From Sphaerotilus microaerophilus (GTDB lineage Bacteria; Pseudomonadota; Gammaproteobacteria; Burkholderiales; Burkholderiaceae_C), in assembly GCF_023734135.1 (NCBI RefSeq), contig NZ_AP025730.1:4092001-4156000 (forward strand): a DNA stretch of 64,000 nucleotides, written 5' to 3'. The translations under genes and the position numbers were made by a program. Under the pieces are notes generated by a model, which saw only the letters and a list, made by a program, of their open reading frames with translations, was not told the origin of the DNA and did not search any database. Position 1 is the stretch's first letter; each line of letters starts with the position of its first letter. Positions 42,794 through 52,082 of the stretch are shown here, one piece after another.

Positions 42794-44653
42794 ATGACCG
42801 CCCTGCCCCCCTCGCCGGCCCGCCCCGAGCCGACTCCGCCGCAGCGACGTGCCGTCAAGGCCGGGTTGGCCACCCTGGCCGCGCTCTGGCTGGCCGCGTG
42901 TGCGGTCGCCCCGCCAGGGACTGCACCGATGCAGCCCGAAGGCGCCACGGCCACCACCGCCAAGCCCGGCTGGGCCACCCGCACCCGGGCCGTCGCTGCG
43001 GCGCACCCGCTGGCGGCGCAGGCCGGTGACGAGATGCTGCGCGCGGGCGGCTCGGCCATCGACGCTGCCATCGCCGTGCAGATGGTGCTGACCCTGGTCG
43101 AGCCGCAGTCCAGCGGCATTGGCGGCGGCGCCTTCCTGATGACCTGGGACGGCCGGCAGGTGCAGGCCTGGGACGGCCGTGAAACAGCGCCCGCTGCCGC
43201 GGACGACAAGCTCTTCCTGGGGCCGGACGGTAAGCCACTGGGCTTCCACGCCGCTGCCGTGGGCGGGCGCTCGGTCGGTGCGCCGGGCGTGCTGCGCATG
43301 CTGGCGCAGGCCCACGCGCAGCACGGCCGGCTCGCCTGGGCCAGGCTCTTCGAGCCGGCGATCCGGCTGGCCGAAGCCGGCTTTGCGGTCAGCCCGCGCC
43401 TGCACGGCCTGCTCACGCAGGAGCAGCACCTGCGGCTCGATGCGGCCGCCGCCCGCCACTTCTACCAGCCCGACGGCAAACCCCTGCCGGTGGGCACCAC
43501 GCTGCGCAACCCGGCGCTGGCCGCCGTGTTCCGCCAGCTCGCGCGTGACGGTGCCGAGGCCTTCTACCGCGGCCCGATCGCCGCCAGCATCGCCGCCAAG
43601 GTGCAGCAGCACCCGACCAACCCGGGCCGGCTGACCGAGCGCGACCTGGCCGACTACCGGCCGCAGCTGCGCGAGGCGCTGTGCAGCGAGTGGCAGCGCT
43701 GGCGGCTGTGCGGCTTCCCGCCGCCCTCGTCCGGCCACCTGGCGCTGGCGCAGGTCCTTGGCATCGTCGATGCGGCCGGCCCGGCCAGGCCGACCGCGGC
43801 CGCCAACGACGCCCGCCTGCCCAGCGGCGAGGCGGATGCCGACTTCCTGCACCGCTACGGCGAGGCGGCGCGGCTGGCCTTTGCCGACCGGGCCCGCTAC
43901 GTCGGCGACCCGGCCTTCGTGCCCGCGCCGGGCCTCAGCTGGTCCAACCTGCTCGACCCGGGCTACCTGCGCCAGCGCGCCAGCCTGATCGGTGAGCGGG
44001 CGATGAGCAAGGTCGAGCCCGGTGTGCCGCCTGGCAGCGCACTCGCCTGGGCGCGCCAGCCCGAGCAGATCGAGCGCGGCACCTCGCACCTGGCCATCGT
44101 CGATGCGCAGGGCCTGGCGGTGTCGATGACCACCACGATCGAAGACCAGTTCGGCGCCCGCCTGCTGGTCGACGGCGGCACCGGCCTGCCTGGCGGTTTC
44201 CTGTTGAACAACCAGCTCACCGACTTCTCCTTCCAGCCGGCAGATGCGGCCGGGCGGCCGATCGCCAACCGGGTCGAGCCCGGCAAGCGCCCGCGCTCCA
44301 GCATGAGCCCGACGCTGGTGTTCGAGCGCGACAGCGGCCGCCTCGTGCTGGTGGCCGGCTCGCCGGGCGGCGCGATGATCATCCACTACACCGCCAAGAC
44401 GCTGCTGGCGCACCTGCGCTGGGGCCTGGACGTGCAGCAGGCCGCCAACCTGCCCAACTTCGGCAGCACCGGCGGGCCGATCCAGCTGGAGGAAAAGCGC
44501 TTTGCGCCGGCCACGGTCGAGGCGCTCAAGTCGCGCGGCCACGAGGTGCGCGAGCCGGCGCTGACCAGCGGCATCCACGCGCTGCAGCGCCGCGGCGACG
44601 GCTGGTTTGGCGCCGCCGACCCGCGCCGCGAGGGCGTGGTGGTCGGCGACTGA
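42794..44653 (+). CDS. ggt: Gamma-glutamyltransferase, probable lipoprotein
   Basis: 619 residues. After a Pro-rich leader, LATLAALWLAAC has a lipobox (LAAC), so it is probably anchored to a membrane in the periplasm. The Ntn-hydrolase precursor is self-cleaved before Thr430 (GTSHLAIVD). Other motifs: QSSGIGGGAFLMTWDG and the C-terminal GSPGGAMIIH. It transfers or hydrolyses gamma-glutamyl groups, for example on glutathione. It ends 10 bp before the end of the convergent SMP-30 gene. Confidence 0.92.
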   Translation: MTALPPSPARPEPTPPQRRAVKAGLATLAALWLAACAVAPPGTAPMQPEGATATTAKPGWATRTRAVAAAHPLAAQAGDEMLRAGGSAIDAAIAVQMVLTLVEPQSSGIGGGAFLMTWDGRQVQAWDGRETAPAAADDKLFLGPDGKPLGFHAAAVGGRSVGAPGVLRMLAQAHAQHGRLAWARLFEPAIRLAEAGFAVSPRLHGLLTQEQHLRLDAAAARHFYQPDGKPLPVGTTLRNPALAAVFRQLARDGAEAFYRGPIAASIAAKVQQHPTNPGRLTERDLADYRPQLREALCSEWQRWRLCGFPPPSSGHLALAQVLGIVDAAGPARPTAAANDARLPSGEADADFLHRYGEAARLAFADRARYVGDPAFVPAPGLSWSNLLDPGYLRQRASLIGERAMSKVEPGVPPGSALAWARQPEQIERGTSHLAIVDAQGLAVSMTTTIEDQFGARLLVDGGTGLPGGFLLNNQLTDFSFQPADAAGRPIANRVEPGKRPRSSMSPTLVFERDSGRLVLVAGSPGGAMIIHYTAKTLLAHLRWGLDVQQAANLPNFGSTGGPIQLEEKRFAPATVEALKSRGHEVREPALTSGIHALQRRGDGWFGAADPRREGVVVGD

Positions 44654-44663
44654 CCCCGCCCGC

Positions 44664-45626
44664 TCAGGCGCCGGTGGTGTTCACGTACAGCGCATAGATC
44701 GAATGGCTGACCGCCATGAACAGGCGGTTGCCCTTGGCGCCGCCGAAGCAGAGGTTGGCGCAGCGCTCGGGCAAGTGGATGTGGCCGATCGGCCGCCCGC
44801 TCGGGTCGAACACCCGCACGCCGTCCAGCGCCTCGGCGTCCGCCCCGGGCGAGCCGTCACTGCCCCAACCGCACCAGAGGTTGCCGGCGGCATCGCAGGC
44901 AATGCCGTCCAGCGCGCCGGGGCCGTCGGCGTCGATGTGCAGGCGGCGGTTCGTCAGCCGGCCGTCGCTCGCGTGGTCATAGGCCCAGACCTTGCGGTGC
45001 GGCCTGGCGCGGCTTTCAACGAGGTAGAGCGTGCGCTCATCGGGCGAGAAGGCCAGGCCGTTGGGGCCGGCCAGGTCGTCGAGCACGCAGTCGAGCCGGC
45101 CGCTGGCGGCATCGATGCGGTAGACGCCGTGCGGCCGCTCGGGCGTGGCGGGCTCGCCCTCCCAATGGCCGCCAATGCCGAAGTCCGGGTCGGTGAACCA
45201 GATGGCGCCGTCGCGCGTGCAGGCGATGTCGTTGGGCGAGTTCAGCCGCTTGCCATCGAAGCGGTCGGCCAGCACGGTGATGCGGCCGTCGTACTCGGTG
45301 CGGGTGACGCGGCGCGTCAGGTGCTCGCAGCTGATCAGCCGGCCCCGGTGGTCGCGGGCGTGGCCGTTGGCGTTGTTCGAGGGCTGGCGAAACACGCTGA
45401 GCTGGCCAGTGCACTCGTCCCAGCGCAGGATGCGGTCGTTCGGGATGTCCGACACCAGCAGGTAGCGCCCATCGCCGAACCACACCGGCCCCTCGGCCCA
45501 GCGCAGCCCGGTGGCCAGGCGCTCGACCGAGGCGCTGAACAGGCGCAGCTTCAAGAAGTCGGGGTGCAGCACCTCGACCGCCGGGTCGGGGCAGCGCAGC
45601 GAACCGAATAAATTGCCCTGAGTCAT
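44664..45626 (-). CDS. SMP-30/gluconolactonase family protein
   Basis: 320 residues from the ATG at 45626 (GGAGG 6 nt upstream; the preceding GTG is less likely). A six-bladed beta-propeller: GLRWAEGPVWFGDGRYLLVSD, NSPNDIACTRDGAIWFTDPD, GPNGLAFSPDERTLYLVES. These metal-dependent enzymes hydrolyse sugar lactones. In this locus it may open the aldarolactone made by the uronate dehydrogenase upstream. It is the last gene of the minus-strand sugar-acid series. Confidence 0.88.
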   Translation of the reverse strand: MTQGNLFGSLRCPDPAVEVLHPDFLKLRLFSASVERLATGLRWAEGPVWFGDGRYLLVSDIPNDRILRWDECTGQLSVFRQPSNNANGHARDHRGRLISCEHLTRRVTRTEYDGRITVLADRFDGKRLNSPNDIACTRDGAIWFTDPDFGIGGHWEGEPATPERPHGVYRIDAASGRLDCVLDDLAGPNGLAFSPDERTLYLVESRARPHRKVWAYDHASDGRLTNRRLHIDADGPGALDGIACDAAGNLWCGWGSDGSPGADAEALDGVRVFDPSGRPIGHIHLPERCANLCFGGAKGNRLFMAVSHSIYALYVNTTGA

Positions 45627-45685
45627 CACACCCCTCCAACGCTTTCAGCCAAGCAATTGGCCCCAAACCGACTCAAGCAGCCACC

Positions 45686-45759
45686 GCAGATCCGGCTTCG
45701 CCGGTCTGCTGGTGGCGCCCCCTTGAGGGGGAGCGCCGTCAGGCGCTGCGGGGGTGGGC
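45686..45759. repeat. Composite three-hairpin intergenic repeat
   Basis: Between udh and the SMP-30 gene: GCAGATCCGGC-TTC-GCCGGTCTGC (45686-45709, one mismatch), CCCCC-TTGA-GGGGG (45718-45731), AGCGCC-GTCA-GGCGCT (45732-45747), then GCGGGGGTGGGC. It looks like a REP-type element; the middle hairpin is shared with 27098 and 34059. Confidence 0.65.
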
Positions 45760-45760
45760 C

Positions 45761-46591
45761 TCATGACTCGAAGAACGGCCCGGTGCGCACGAAGGCGCCG
45801 CCCTGGTAGATGACCGCCGGATCGTCGCGGTCCAGCGCCTGCTGGCGCGCCTCGACCTCGGCGCGGAAGACCTCCGACGAGTCCTGCGGCCGGTAGCCGA
45901 GGTGGCGCGCCGGCGTGTTGTCCCACCAGGTCGTCGCGTTGTCGCTCATGCCATAGACGATGCTGTGGCCGACCACCGGCGCGGTGAGCGCGGCGACGAT
46001 CAGCCGCTCGGTGTCGTCAAAGCTCATCCAGGTGGCGAGCATGCGCCGGTCCTTGGGCGCTGCAAACGACGAGCCGATGCGCACGCTCACCGTCTCGATG
46101 CCGAAGCGGTCCCAGTAGAGCTGTGCGAGGTTCTCGCCGAAGCACTTCGACAGCCCGTAGAAGCCGTCTGGGCGCACCGGGTCGCGCGGGCTGACGACCT
46201 GGTCCTGGCGGTAGAAACCGGTGACGTGGTTGGAGCTGGCGAAGACGATGCGGCGTGTGCCGTGGTGGCGGGCGGCTTCATAGAGGTTGACCATGCCGGT
46301 GATGTTGCCGTCACGGATGGCCTCCCAGGTCTGCTCGGTGGAGACGCCGCCCATGTGGACGACCGCCTCGACGCCCTCGAGCGCAGCGAACACGGCGGCC
46401 TTGTCCGCGAGGTCGGCCGGGGCGAGTTCTTCGCCAGGGCCGGCCACGCCGAGCGTGTCTCCCCGGGCGCTCAGGCGCAGTGTGTCGCAGTAGGCCTTCA
46501 GGCGGGGTCGGAGTTCGCGGCCGAGGTTGCCGGCCGCGCCGGTCAGCAGCAGCCGCTTGAATCGGATCGGGGATGCGGGACAGGTCAACAT
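45761..46591 (-). CDS. Uronate dehydrogenase-like NAD-dependent SDR
   Basis: 276 residues from the ATG at 46591 (GAAGGAGA upstream). Extended-SDR Rossmann fold: LLLTGAAGNLGRELRP, VVHMGGVSTEQTWEAI, FASSNHVTGFYR, and catalytic Tyr145-Lys149 (YGLSK). The SNHVTGFY and RIGSSFAAPKDRRMLATW segments match uronate dehydrogenase (EC 1.1.1.203), which oxidises glucuronate or galacturonate to aldarolactone. Neighbours (lactonase, TRAP transporter, LacI) support this. Confidence 0.85.
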   Translation of the reverse strand: MLTCPASPIRFKRLLLTGAAGNLGRELRPRLKAYCDTLRLSARGDTLGVAGPGEELAPADLADKAAVFAALEGVEAVVHMGGVSTEQTWEAIRDGNITGMVNLYEAARHHGTRRIVFASSNHVTGFYRQDQVVSPRDPVRPDGFYGLSKCFGENLAQLYWDRFGIETVSVRIGSSFAAPKDRRMLATWMSFDDTERLIVAALTAPVVGHSIVYGMSDNATTWWDNTPARHLGYRPQDSSEVFRAEVEARQQALDRDDPAVIYQGGAFVRTGPFFES

Positions 46592-46627
46592 GACGGGGTT
46601 CTCCTTCAAAGGCCAGAGGTCAGTAGG

Positions 46628-48979
46628 TCAGTAGGTCAGACCAAAGCCGAACGGATACAGCGTGTCCTTCGCCGGGTAGCCGGGTGCATCGGGCTGGTTG
46701 TCGATCACGGCCTGCAGGTGGCTGGCAAGCGCGAAGGGCAGCTTGCCCCGCGGCTTGACCGGCAGCCCGGTGGCCCGCTCGCGCCCGGTCAGCACGTCCA
46801 GCAGCGCGGTGTTGCTGACGCCGAAGCCGGCGACGATCGCCCCGGCGCGGCGCAGGCCGCTGGCCTCGTCGATCACGTAGGGCTGGCGGAAGTTGATGCT
46901 CAGCACCACCTTCTCGGGGCCGATCTCCTTCATCACCGCCTGGATGTCGGCCAGCGAAGGCGAGATGCGCCAGGACTTGGACGCTGCCATCGTGGTGAAC
47001 GACAGGTGGTTGGCCTCCCAGGGGAAGGCGCCGCCGAAGACCAGGCCGTTGGGCGTCGGGCCGCCGACGTAGGCATCGTCGACGCACTGCGGGTTGGCGG
47101 CGGGGTGGGTGACGCAGGGATCCTGCTCGCCCCAGGGCTTGCCCGTCAGCGGGTTCAGGAAAGCCGGGTTGGCGCCGGTGGCCGGGTCCTTGCTGCGGTA
47201 GCCGTTGGTGCCGGCGTTGCCGATCTCCACCCGGATCACCGCACGGTCGAAGCCGGCCGCCGACGGACGGCCGACGACGTTGCCAGCTGCATCGCGCGCC
47301 AGCGCCTTGCCGTCGGCACCGGCCTCGCCGTTGGTGACCTGGGCAAAGTACTTCTGTGCGTCGGCGCTGTCCAGGCCCATCGTGTAGGTGCGCGCGGCCG
47401 GCGGCAGCGGCAGGGTGCGCGCGCCAGAGGCTCCCTGGTTTTGCCCCTGGTTCTGGAGCAGCACGATCGAGCGGCGCTGCACGTCCAAACCGGTCTGGCG
47501 GTACACCTCACGGCCGACGATGCCGTTGGCCGCCGCCTCGTCCACATAGGGGTTCTCGAACAGGCCCAGCTGGAACAGCGGCCTGACCAGCCGCCGGGCC
47601 GCCTCGGTGACGCGCGCCTCGCTCACCAGCCCGGCCTGCACCAGGTCGGTGATGGTCTTCACGTCGCTGTAGCCCGACAGGGTATCGGTGCCGCCGTTGA
47701 TCGCCGCGGCGACGCGCTCGGGCACCGTCCGGCCTTCCAGGCCCCAGGCGCGGTCATTGACGATGCCGGTGTCGGAGTTGACGTAGCCCTGGAAGCCCAG
47801 CTTGCCGCGCAGCAGGTCGGTGACGACCTGCTTCGAGAAGGCCATGCCGGTCTGCTCATAGGTCACGCCCTCGTGCGTGACCTGGATCGGCACGCCGTAG
47901 TAGGGCATGACCGAGGAGACGCCCGCGTCGATCGCCGCCTTGAAGGGCTTGAGGTGCCAGCCGAAGTTGCCCGCCGGGTAGACCTGGTTCTTGCCGAAGG
48001 CGTAGTGCGGGTCCAGCCCCAGCTCCTGCGGGCCGCCGCCGGGGAAGTGCTTGAGCGTCAGCGCCACCGGCGAGGCGGGGTTGAGCGGGCCGCCCTGCAG
48101 CTTTTCCACCAGCGTCTTCATGATGTTCGCCGCCAGGTCGGCGTCCTCGCTGAAGGTCTCGTGCACGCGGTACCAGCGCGGCTCGGTGGCCAGGTCGGCC
48201 ATGTAGCCGTACATGCCGCGCAGGCCGATGGCCTTCCACTCCTCGCCCATCACGTGGGCAAAGAGCTTGACCGCGGCCATGTCGCCCACCGTGGCCCGGC
48301 CGGTCTTCAGGAACTCGTCGCCCAGCGCGGCGGCGGCCAGGCCGGCCTCCTTCGGGAACTCGGTCATCACGCCCGAGGAGTTGTTGATGCCCACGCGCGC
48401 ATCGCGCTCGAAGTGGTTGCGCGCGTTGGACTTGAACAGCGAGGGCACGCCCAGGCGGGTCGCCTCGGTCATCGCCTGCACGGCGTTGGTGTACTGCGCG
48501 GCCTGCTGCGGCGTCAGCTGCGAGCCGGCGCGAAAGCCGCGGTCCGGGCCACAGGTGCCCACCGCGTTGACCACGTTGCGGAAGATGAAGCGGTGCATCT
48601 TCTGCGTGTTGACGAAGTTGGCCGCCTTGTCGGGCGCCGCGCCGCCGCAGCCGCCGTTGAGCGTGTCGATCAGCATCAGGCCGGCCTTCTCCTCCAGCGT
48701 CATCTGGGCGACCAGGTCGTCGATGCGCGCATCGATCGGGCGGCGCCAGTCCTCGTAGGCGTCGAGCCGGCCGTTGCCGTTCAGGTCCTTGTAGCGCGTG
48801 CCGTCGGCGGCGGTGCGGATGGGCTTGACGCGCGCCTGCAACTCGGGCGCATCGACCGCAGCGGACAGCGATGCGGTCGGTGCGCCGGTGCTGGCGCAAC
48901 CGGCGACGAGGGCAGCGAGGGCGGCTGCCAGCGCCACCGGGGTGGCCAGGTGCCGCATGGGGCGGGTGATGGGGGGCAT
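46628..48979 (-). CDS. Glycoside hydrolase family 3 lipoprotein
   Basis: 783 residues from the ATG at 48979 (GGAGA 9 nt upstream). The signal ends in a lipobox (ALVAGC), then a Ca-binding-like segment (DLNGNGRLDAYEDW). A GH3 TIM-barrel follows, with SLFKSNARNHFERDARVGIN, LKHFPGGGPQELGLDPHYAF and the nucleophile Asp in GYVNSDTGIVND, then the C-terminal alpha/beta sandwich. GH3 enzymes remove beta-linked glucose, xylose or related residues from chain ends. It probably sits in the outer membrane and releases sugar acids for the adjacent TRAP system. Exact substrate unknown. Confidence 0.88.
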   Translation of the reverse strand: MPPITRPMRHLATPVALAAALAALVAGCASTGAPTASLSAAVDAPELQARVKPIRTAADGTRYKDLNGNGRLDAYEDWRRPIDARIDDLVAQMTLEEKAGLMLIDTLNGGCGGAAPDKAANFVNTQKMHRFIFRNVVNAVGTCGPDRGFRAGSQLTPQQAAQYTNAVQAMTEATRLGVPSLFKSNARNHFERDARVGINNSSGVMTEFPKEAGLAAAALGDEFLKTGRATVGDMAAVKLFAHVMGEEWKAIGLRGMYGYMADLATEPRWYRVHETFSEDADLAANIMKTLVEKLQGGPLNPASPVALTLKHFPGGGPQELGLDPHYAFGKNQVYPAGNFGWHLKPFKAAIDAGVSSVMPYYGVPIQVTHEGVTYEQTGMAFSKQVVTDLLRGKLGFQGYVNSDTGIVNDRAWGLEGRTVPERVAAAINGGTDTLSGYSDVKTITDLVQAGLVSEARVTEAARRLVRPLFQLGLFENPYVDEAAANGIVGREVYRQTGLDVQRRSIVLLQNQGQNQGASGARTLPLPPAARTYTMGLDSADAQKYFAQVTNGEAGADGKALARDAAGNVVGRPSAAGFDRAVIRVEIGNAGTNGYRSKDPATGANPAFLNPLTGKPWGEQDPCVTHPAANPQCVDDAYVGGPTPNGLVFGGAFPWEANHLSFTTMAASKSWRISPSLADIQAVMKEIGPEKVVLSINFRQPYVIDEASGLRRAGAIVAGFGVSNTALLDVLTGRERATGLPVKPRGKLPFALASHLQAVIDNQPDAPGYPAKDTLYPFGFGLTY

Positions 48980-49111
48980 GTGGGGTGTCTCCAGTGCAGG
49001 GGTGAGCCGACCTGCCGCCCGCCCTGGTGAGGGCACGGGCGTCGGGTTCCGGCGTCGTCGATCGGGAGGGAGCGGGGAGAGCGGCCTCGTTGAGGGCCGC
49101 TCCTCAACGGG

Positions 49112-50404
49112 TCACTTGAACAGCGCGGGCAGCCACAGCGAGAAGGCCGGCACGTAGGTCACCAGCATCAGGCAGGCACCGAGCGCGAGGTAGAACGGGG
49201 CGATGGTCCGCATCACCTGTCCCACCGAGATACCGCCGATCGCGCAGCCGACGAACTGCACGCTGCCCACCGGCGGGGTGTTCAGGCCGAGCGCACAGTT
49301 GATCAGCATCACGATGCCGAACTGCACCGGGTCCATGCCGTACTGCATCGCGATGGGCAGGAAGATCGGCGTGCAGATCAGGATCGTCGCTGCCATGTCC
49401 AGGAAGGTGCCCAGGATGAACAGCAGCAGGTTGATCATCAGGAAGATCACCCACGGCTCGCTGGAGACCGCCTTCATCAGCTCGCCGGTGCGCTGCGGCA
49501 CCTCGTAGAGCGCCATGAAGTAGCCGAACGCGGCCGAGATGCCGATCAACAGCAGCACCACGCCGGTGGTCTTGCAGGCCTTGGCGCAGGCCTTCAGGAA
49601 GTTCTGCCAGGTCAGCGAGCGGTAGACGAACACGGTGATCAGCAGCGCCCAGGCCACCGCGATGGAGGCCGATTCGGTCGCCGTGAACGCGCCCGACAGG
49701 ATGCCGCCCAGGATGATCACCACCACCAGCAGCCCCGGCAGCGATGCCAGGAACGCTGCCAGCACCAGCGACCAGCCGCCGAAGCCGCCCGGTCGCACCG
49801 GGTAGCCGCGCTTGACCGCCACCCAGTACGCGGCAGCCAGGTTGCACAGCGTCAGGATGATCGCCGGGACCAGGCCCGCGAGCATCAGGCTGAGCACGCT
49901 GACCGAGGCGATGCCGGAGGTCGCCAGCGTGAAGATGATGAGGTTGTGCGAGGTCGGCATGATGGCGCCGACCAGGGCCGCGTGCGTGGTGACGTTGACG
50001 GCGTAGTCGGGGTCGTAGCCGTCCTTCTTCATCAGCGGGATCATCACCGAGCCGATCGCCGACACGTCCGCCAGCGGGGAGCCGGCGACGCCGCCGAAGA
50101 TCGTGCAGCCCAGCACGTTGCTCATGCCCAGGCCGCCCTTCACATGGCCGACCAGGCTGTTGGCGAACTTCACGATGCGCTCGGCGATGCCGCCGTAGAG
50201 CATCAGCTCGCCCGCAAAGACGAAGAAGGGGATGGCCAGGAAGCTGAACACCTGCATCCCGCCGACCATCTTCTGGAACACGATGGCCGTCGGCAGCCCG
50301 GCCGCGACGATGGTGGCGACCGAGGACAGGCCGATCGCGAAAGCCACCGGGACACCCAGCAGCAAGAGGGCGGTGAAGCTCACCGCAAGAACCGTCAATT
50401 CCAT
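49112..50404 (-). CDS. TRAP transporter large permease (DctM)
   Basis: 430 residues from the ATG at 50404. About 12 or more membrane helices, with FAGELMLYGGIAERIVKFANSL, GGVAGSPLADVSAIGSVMIP, ILGTFLDMAATILICTPIFLP and INCALGLNTPPVGSVQFVG, the DctM hallmarks. It drives sodium-coupled import of the ligand bound by DctP. Its first 10 bp overlap the end of dctQ. Confidence 0.93.
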   Translation of the reverse strand: MELTVLAVSFTALLLLGVPVAFAIGLSSVATIVAAGLPTAIVFQKMVGGMQVFSFLAIPFFVFAGELMLYGGIAERIVKFANSLVGHVKGGLGMSNVLGCTIFGGVAGSPLADVSAIGSVMIPLMKKDGYDPDYAVNVTTHAALVGAIMPTSHNLIIFTLATSGIASVSVLSLMLAGLVPAIILTLCNLAAAYWVAVKRGYPVRPGGFGGWSLVLAAFLASLPGLLVVVIILGGILSGAFTATESASIAVAWALLITVFVYRSLTWQNFLKACAKACKTTGVVLLLIGISAAFGYFMALYEVPQRTGELMKAVSSEPWVIFLMINLLLFILGTFLDMAATILICTPIFLPIAMQYGMDPVQFGIVMLINCALGLNTPPVGSVQFVGCAIGGISVGQVMRTIAPFYLALGACLMLVTYVPAFSLWLPALFK

Positions 50405-50883
50405 GCCGGCACCACTTCCTCGCCGCGCAGGATGGCGACGATGTGTTCGATCGAGAACAGCACGATCAGCACGCCGGCGATCACCACCGGCAGGTAGTCG
50501 ATGCCGTCCGGGACGGGCAGCATCGGCTTCTTCTCGCCCCACTTGGCGACCATCCAGAGCCAGCCGCCCTGGACCATCAGCGCGCCGAACAGGCCCACCA
50601 GCGCATGGATCAGCAGCTCGACACGGCGCCGCCAGCGCTGCGGCAGCAGTGCCACCATCGACTCCAGCCCGATGTGGCCGGCGTCGCGCACGCCCACCGC
50701 CAGCCCGAAGGCCGTGACGAACAGCACCAGCAGCATCGCCAGCGCCTCCGCCCAGGTGGGCGTGTCGTTGAAGACGTAGCGGCCGATCACCTGGTACTGC
50801 ACGCACAGGATCACCGCGATCAGCCCGATCACCGCCAGCACGAGGCTGAGCTTGGACAGGGCCGCACAGAACTTGGTGTACAT
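50395..50883 (-). CDS. TRAP transporter small permease (DctQ)
   Basis: 162 residues, four membrane helices: VLAVIGLIAVILCVQYQVIG, then EALAMLLVLFVTAFGLAVGV with TWAE just before, LLIHALVGLFGALMV and LPVVIAGVLIVLFSIEHIV. The small subunit of the permease, needed with DctM. Its end overlaps the dctM start, so the two are coupled. Confidence 0.92.
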   Translation of the reverse strand: MYTKFCAALSKLSLVLAVIGLIAVILCVQYQVIGRYVFNDTPTWAEALAMLLVLFVTAFGLAVGVRDAGHIGLESMVALLPQRWRRRVELLIHALVGLFGALMVQGGWLWMVAKWGEKKPMLPVPDGIDYLPVVIAGVLIVLFSIEHIVAILRGEEVVPAWN

Positions 50884-50910
50884 GGCCGCTTGCCTTTCAA
50901 GGTTGCGGGC

Positions 50911-51882
50911 TTACTTGCTGTCCTGGACGGCCTTGACGAGGCGCTTGAGGTCCGGCGTCGTCATGAACTTGTCGTACACCGGGCCCATCACCGCCTGGAA
51001 GGACTTCTTGTCCACCTCGATGATCTCGGCGCCACCGGCCTTGACCACGGCGAGCGACTTGCTCTCCTGCTCGTCCCACTTCTTGCGCTGGAAAGCGACC
51101 GACTGCTTCGCCGCGGCACGCACCATCTCCTGGTCGGCCTTGGGCAGCTTGTCCCAGACGATCTTGGACATCAGCAGCATCTCGGGCGCCATCGAGTGCT
51201 CGGTGCGCGAGTAGTACTTGGCCGACTCGTAGTGCTTGACGCTGTCGTAGGACGGGATGTTGTTCTCGGCGGCGTCGATCAGGCCGGTCTTCAGGCCCGT
51301 ATAGACCTCACCGAAGGGCATCGGCGTCGCGTTGCCGCCCATGGCGCCGACCAGCGACACCCACAGGTCGGACTGCTGCACGCGCACCTTCATGCCCTTG
51401 ACGTCGGCCACCGTCTTGATCGGCTTCTTGGCGTAGAGCGAGCGGGCGCCCGAGTCGTAGAACGCCAGCCCGATGAAGCCCTGGTCCTCGCAGGACTTCA
51501 GGATCTCTTCGCCCACCGGGCCGTCCAGCGACCGGCGCATGTGCTCGATCGAGCTGAACAGGAAGGGCATCGTCGGCACCAGCGTCTTCTGGCACACGCC
51601 GTTCATCGGGCTGATGTTGACGCGGGCCATCTCCAGCGCGCCGATCTTGACCTGGTCGATCGTTTCCTTCTCGTTGCCGAGCGCGCCCTTGTTGAAGACC
51701 TTGATCTTGTACTTGCCGCCGCTCTTCTGCTCCAGCAGCTGGCTCATGTGCTTGACGGCGGCCACCGTCGGGTAGTCGTCCGAGTTGTGGATGTCGGCTG
51801 AGCGGAACTCGGCGGCCTGTGCGGCGGCCAGGCCCAGGGCCAGGGCGGCAGCAACGGCGGCGGCGCGTGCGTTTGAGTGCAT
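50911..51882 (-). CDS. TRAP transporter substrate-binding protein (DctP)
   Basis: 323 residues. A signal peptide ([24 protein letters not shown]) precedes the DctP fold: [60 protein letters not shown]. The conserved Arg of VRVQQ and the Asn of LIDAAEN form the carboxylate clamp, so the ligand is an organic acid; a uronate fits the locus. Strong AAGGAG start site. A LacI operator lies 53 bp upstream. Confidence 0.92.
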   Translation of the reverse strand: MHSNARAAAVAAALALGLAAAQAAEFRSADIHNSDDYPTVAAVKHMSQLLEQKSGGKYKIKVFNKGALGNEKETIDQVKIGALEMARVNISPMNGVCQKTLVPTMPFLFSSIEHMRRSLDGPVGEEILKSCEDQGFIGLAFYDSGARSLYAKKPIKTVADVKGMKVRVQQSDLWVSLVGAMGGNATPMPFGEVYTGLKTGLIDAAENNIPSYDSVKHYESAKYYSRTEHSMAPEMLLMSKIVWDKLPKADQEMVRAAAKQSVAFQRKKWDEQESKSLAVVKAGGAEIIEVDKKSFQAVMGPVYDKFMTTPDLKRLVKAVQDSK

Positions 51883-51934
51883 GAGAAGTCTCCTTCTTTC
51901 GATGGTTGTACGACAACTGGTGGCGCGGAACGAA

Positions 51935-51946
51935 TTAAACGTTTAA
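51935..51946. promoter_or_regulatory. LacI-type operator before dctP
   Basis: TTAAACGTTTAA is a perfect 12-bp palindrome with the AAACGTTT core common to LacI-family operators. It sits 53 bp upstream of the dctP start, where bound repressor would block the TRAP-GH3-udh-lactonase transcript. Confidence 0.75.
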
Positions 51947-52013
51947 CTGAATACCCCGTCAACAGATCCAAGACTAGGGATAACCAGCAGTCCACATCCC
52001 TGAACTGATGGAG

Positions 52014-52023
52014 TTAAACGTTT
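52014..52023. promoter_or_regulatory. Second LacI-type operator before the regulator gene
   Basis: TTAAACGTTT, sharing 10 bp with the operator at 51935, lies 60 bp before the lacI-type start. It could give autoregulation or form a loop with the first site. Confidence 0.65.
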
Positions 52024-52082
52024 CCCTCCATCCAGTAAACTACCACCGATGCAACCGATGACCGTCAGGACAACCCCGGCCC

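Noticed and set aside
45902..49030. 1042-codon plus-strand ORF across udh and GH3
   Set aside because: Composition is His/Gln/Ala/Arg-rich without domain content; it mirrors the GH3 and udh codons, whose own frames have clear motifs.
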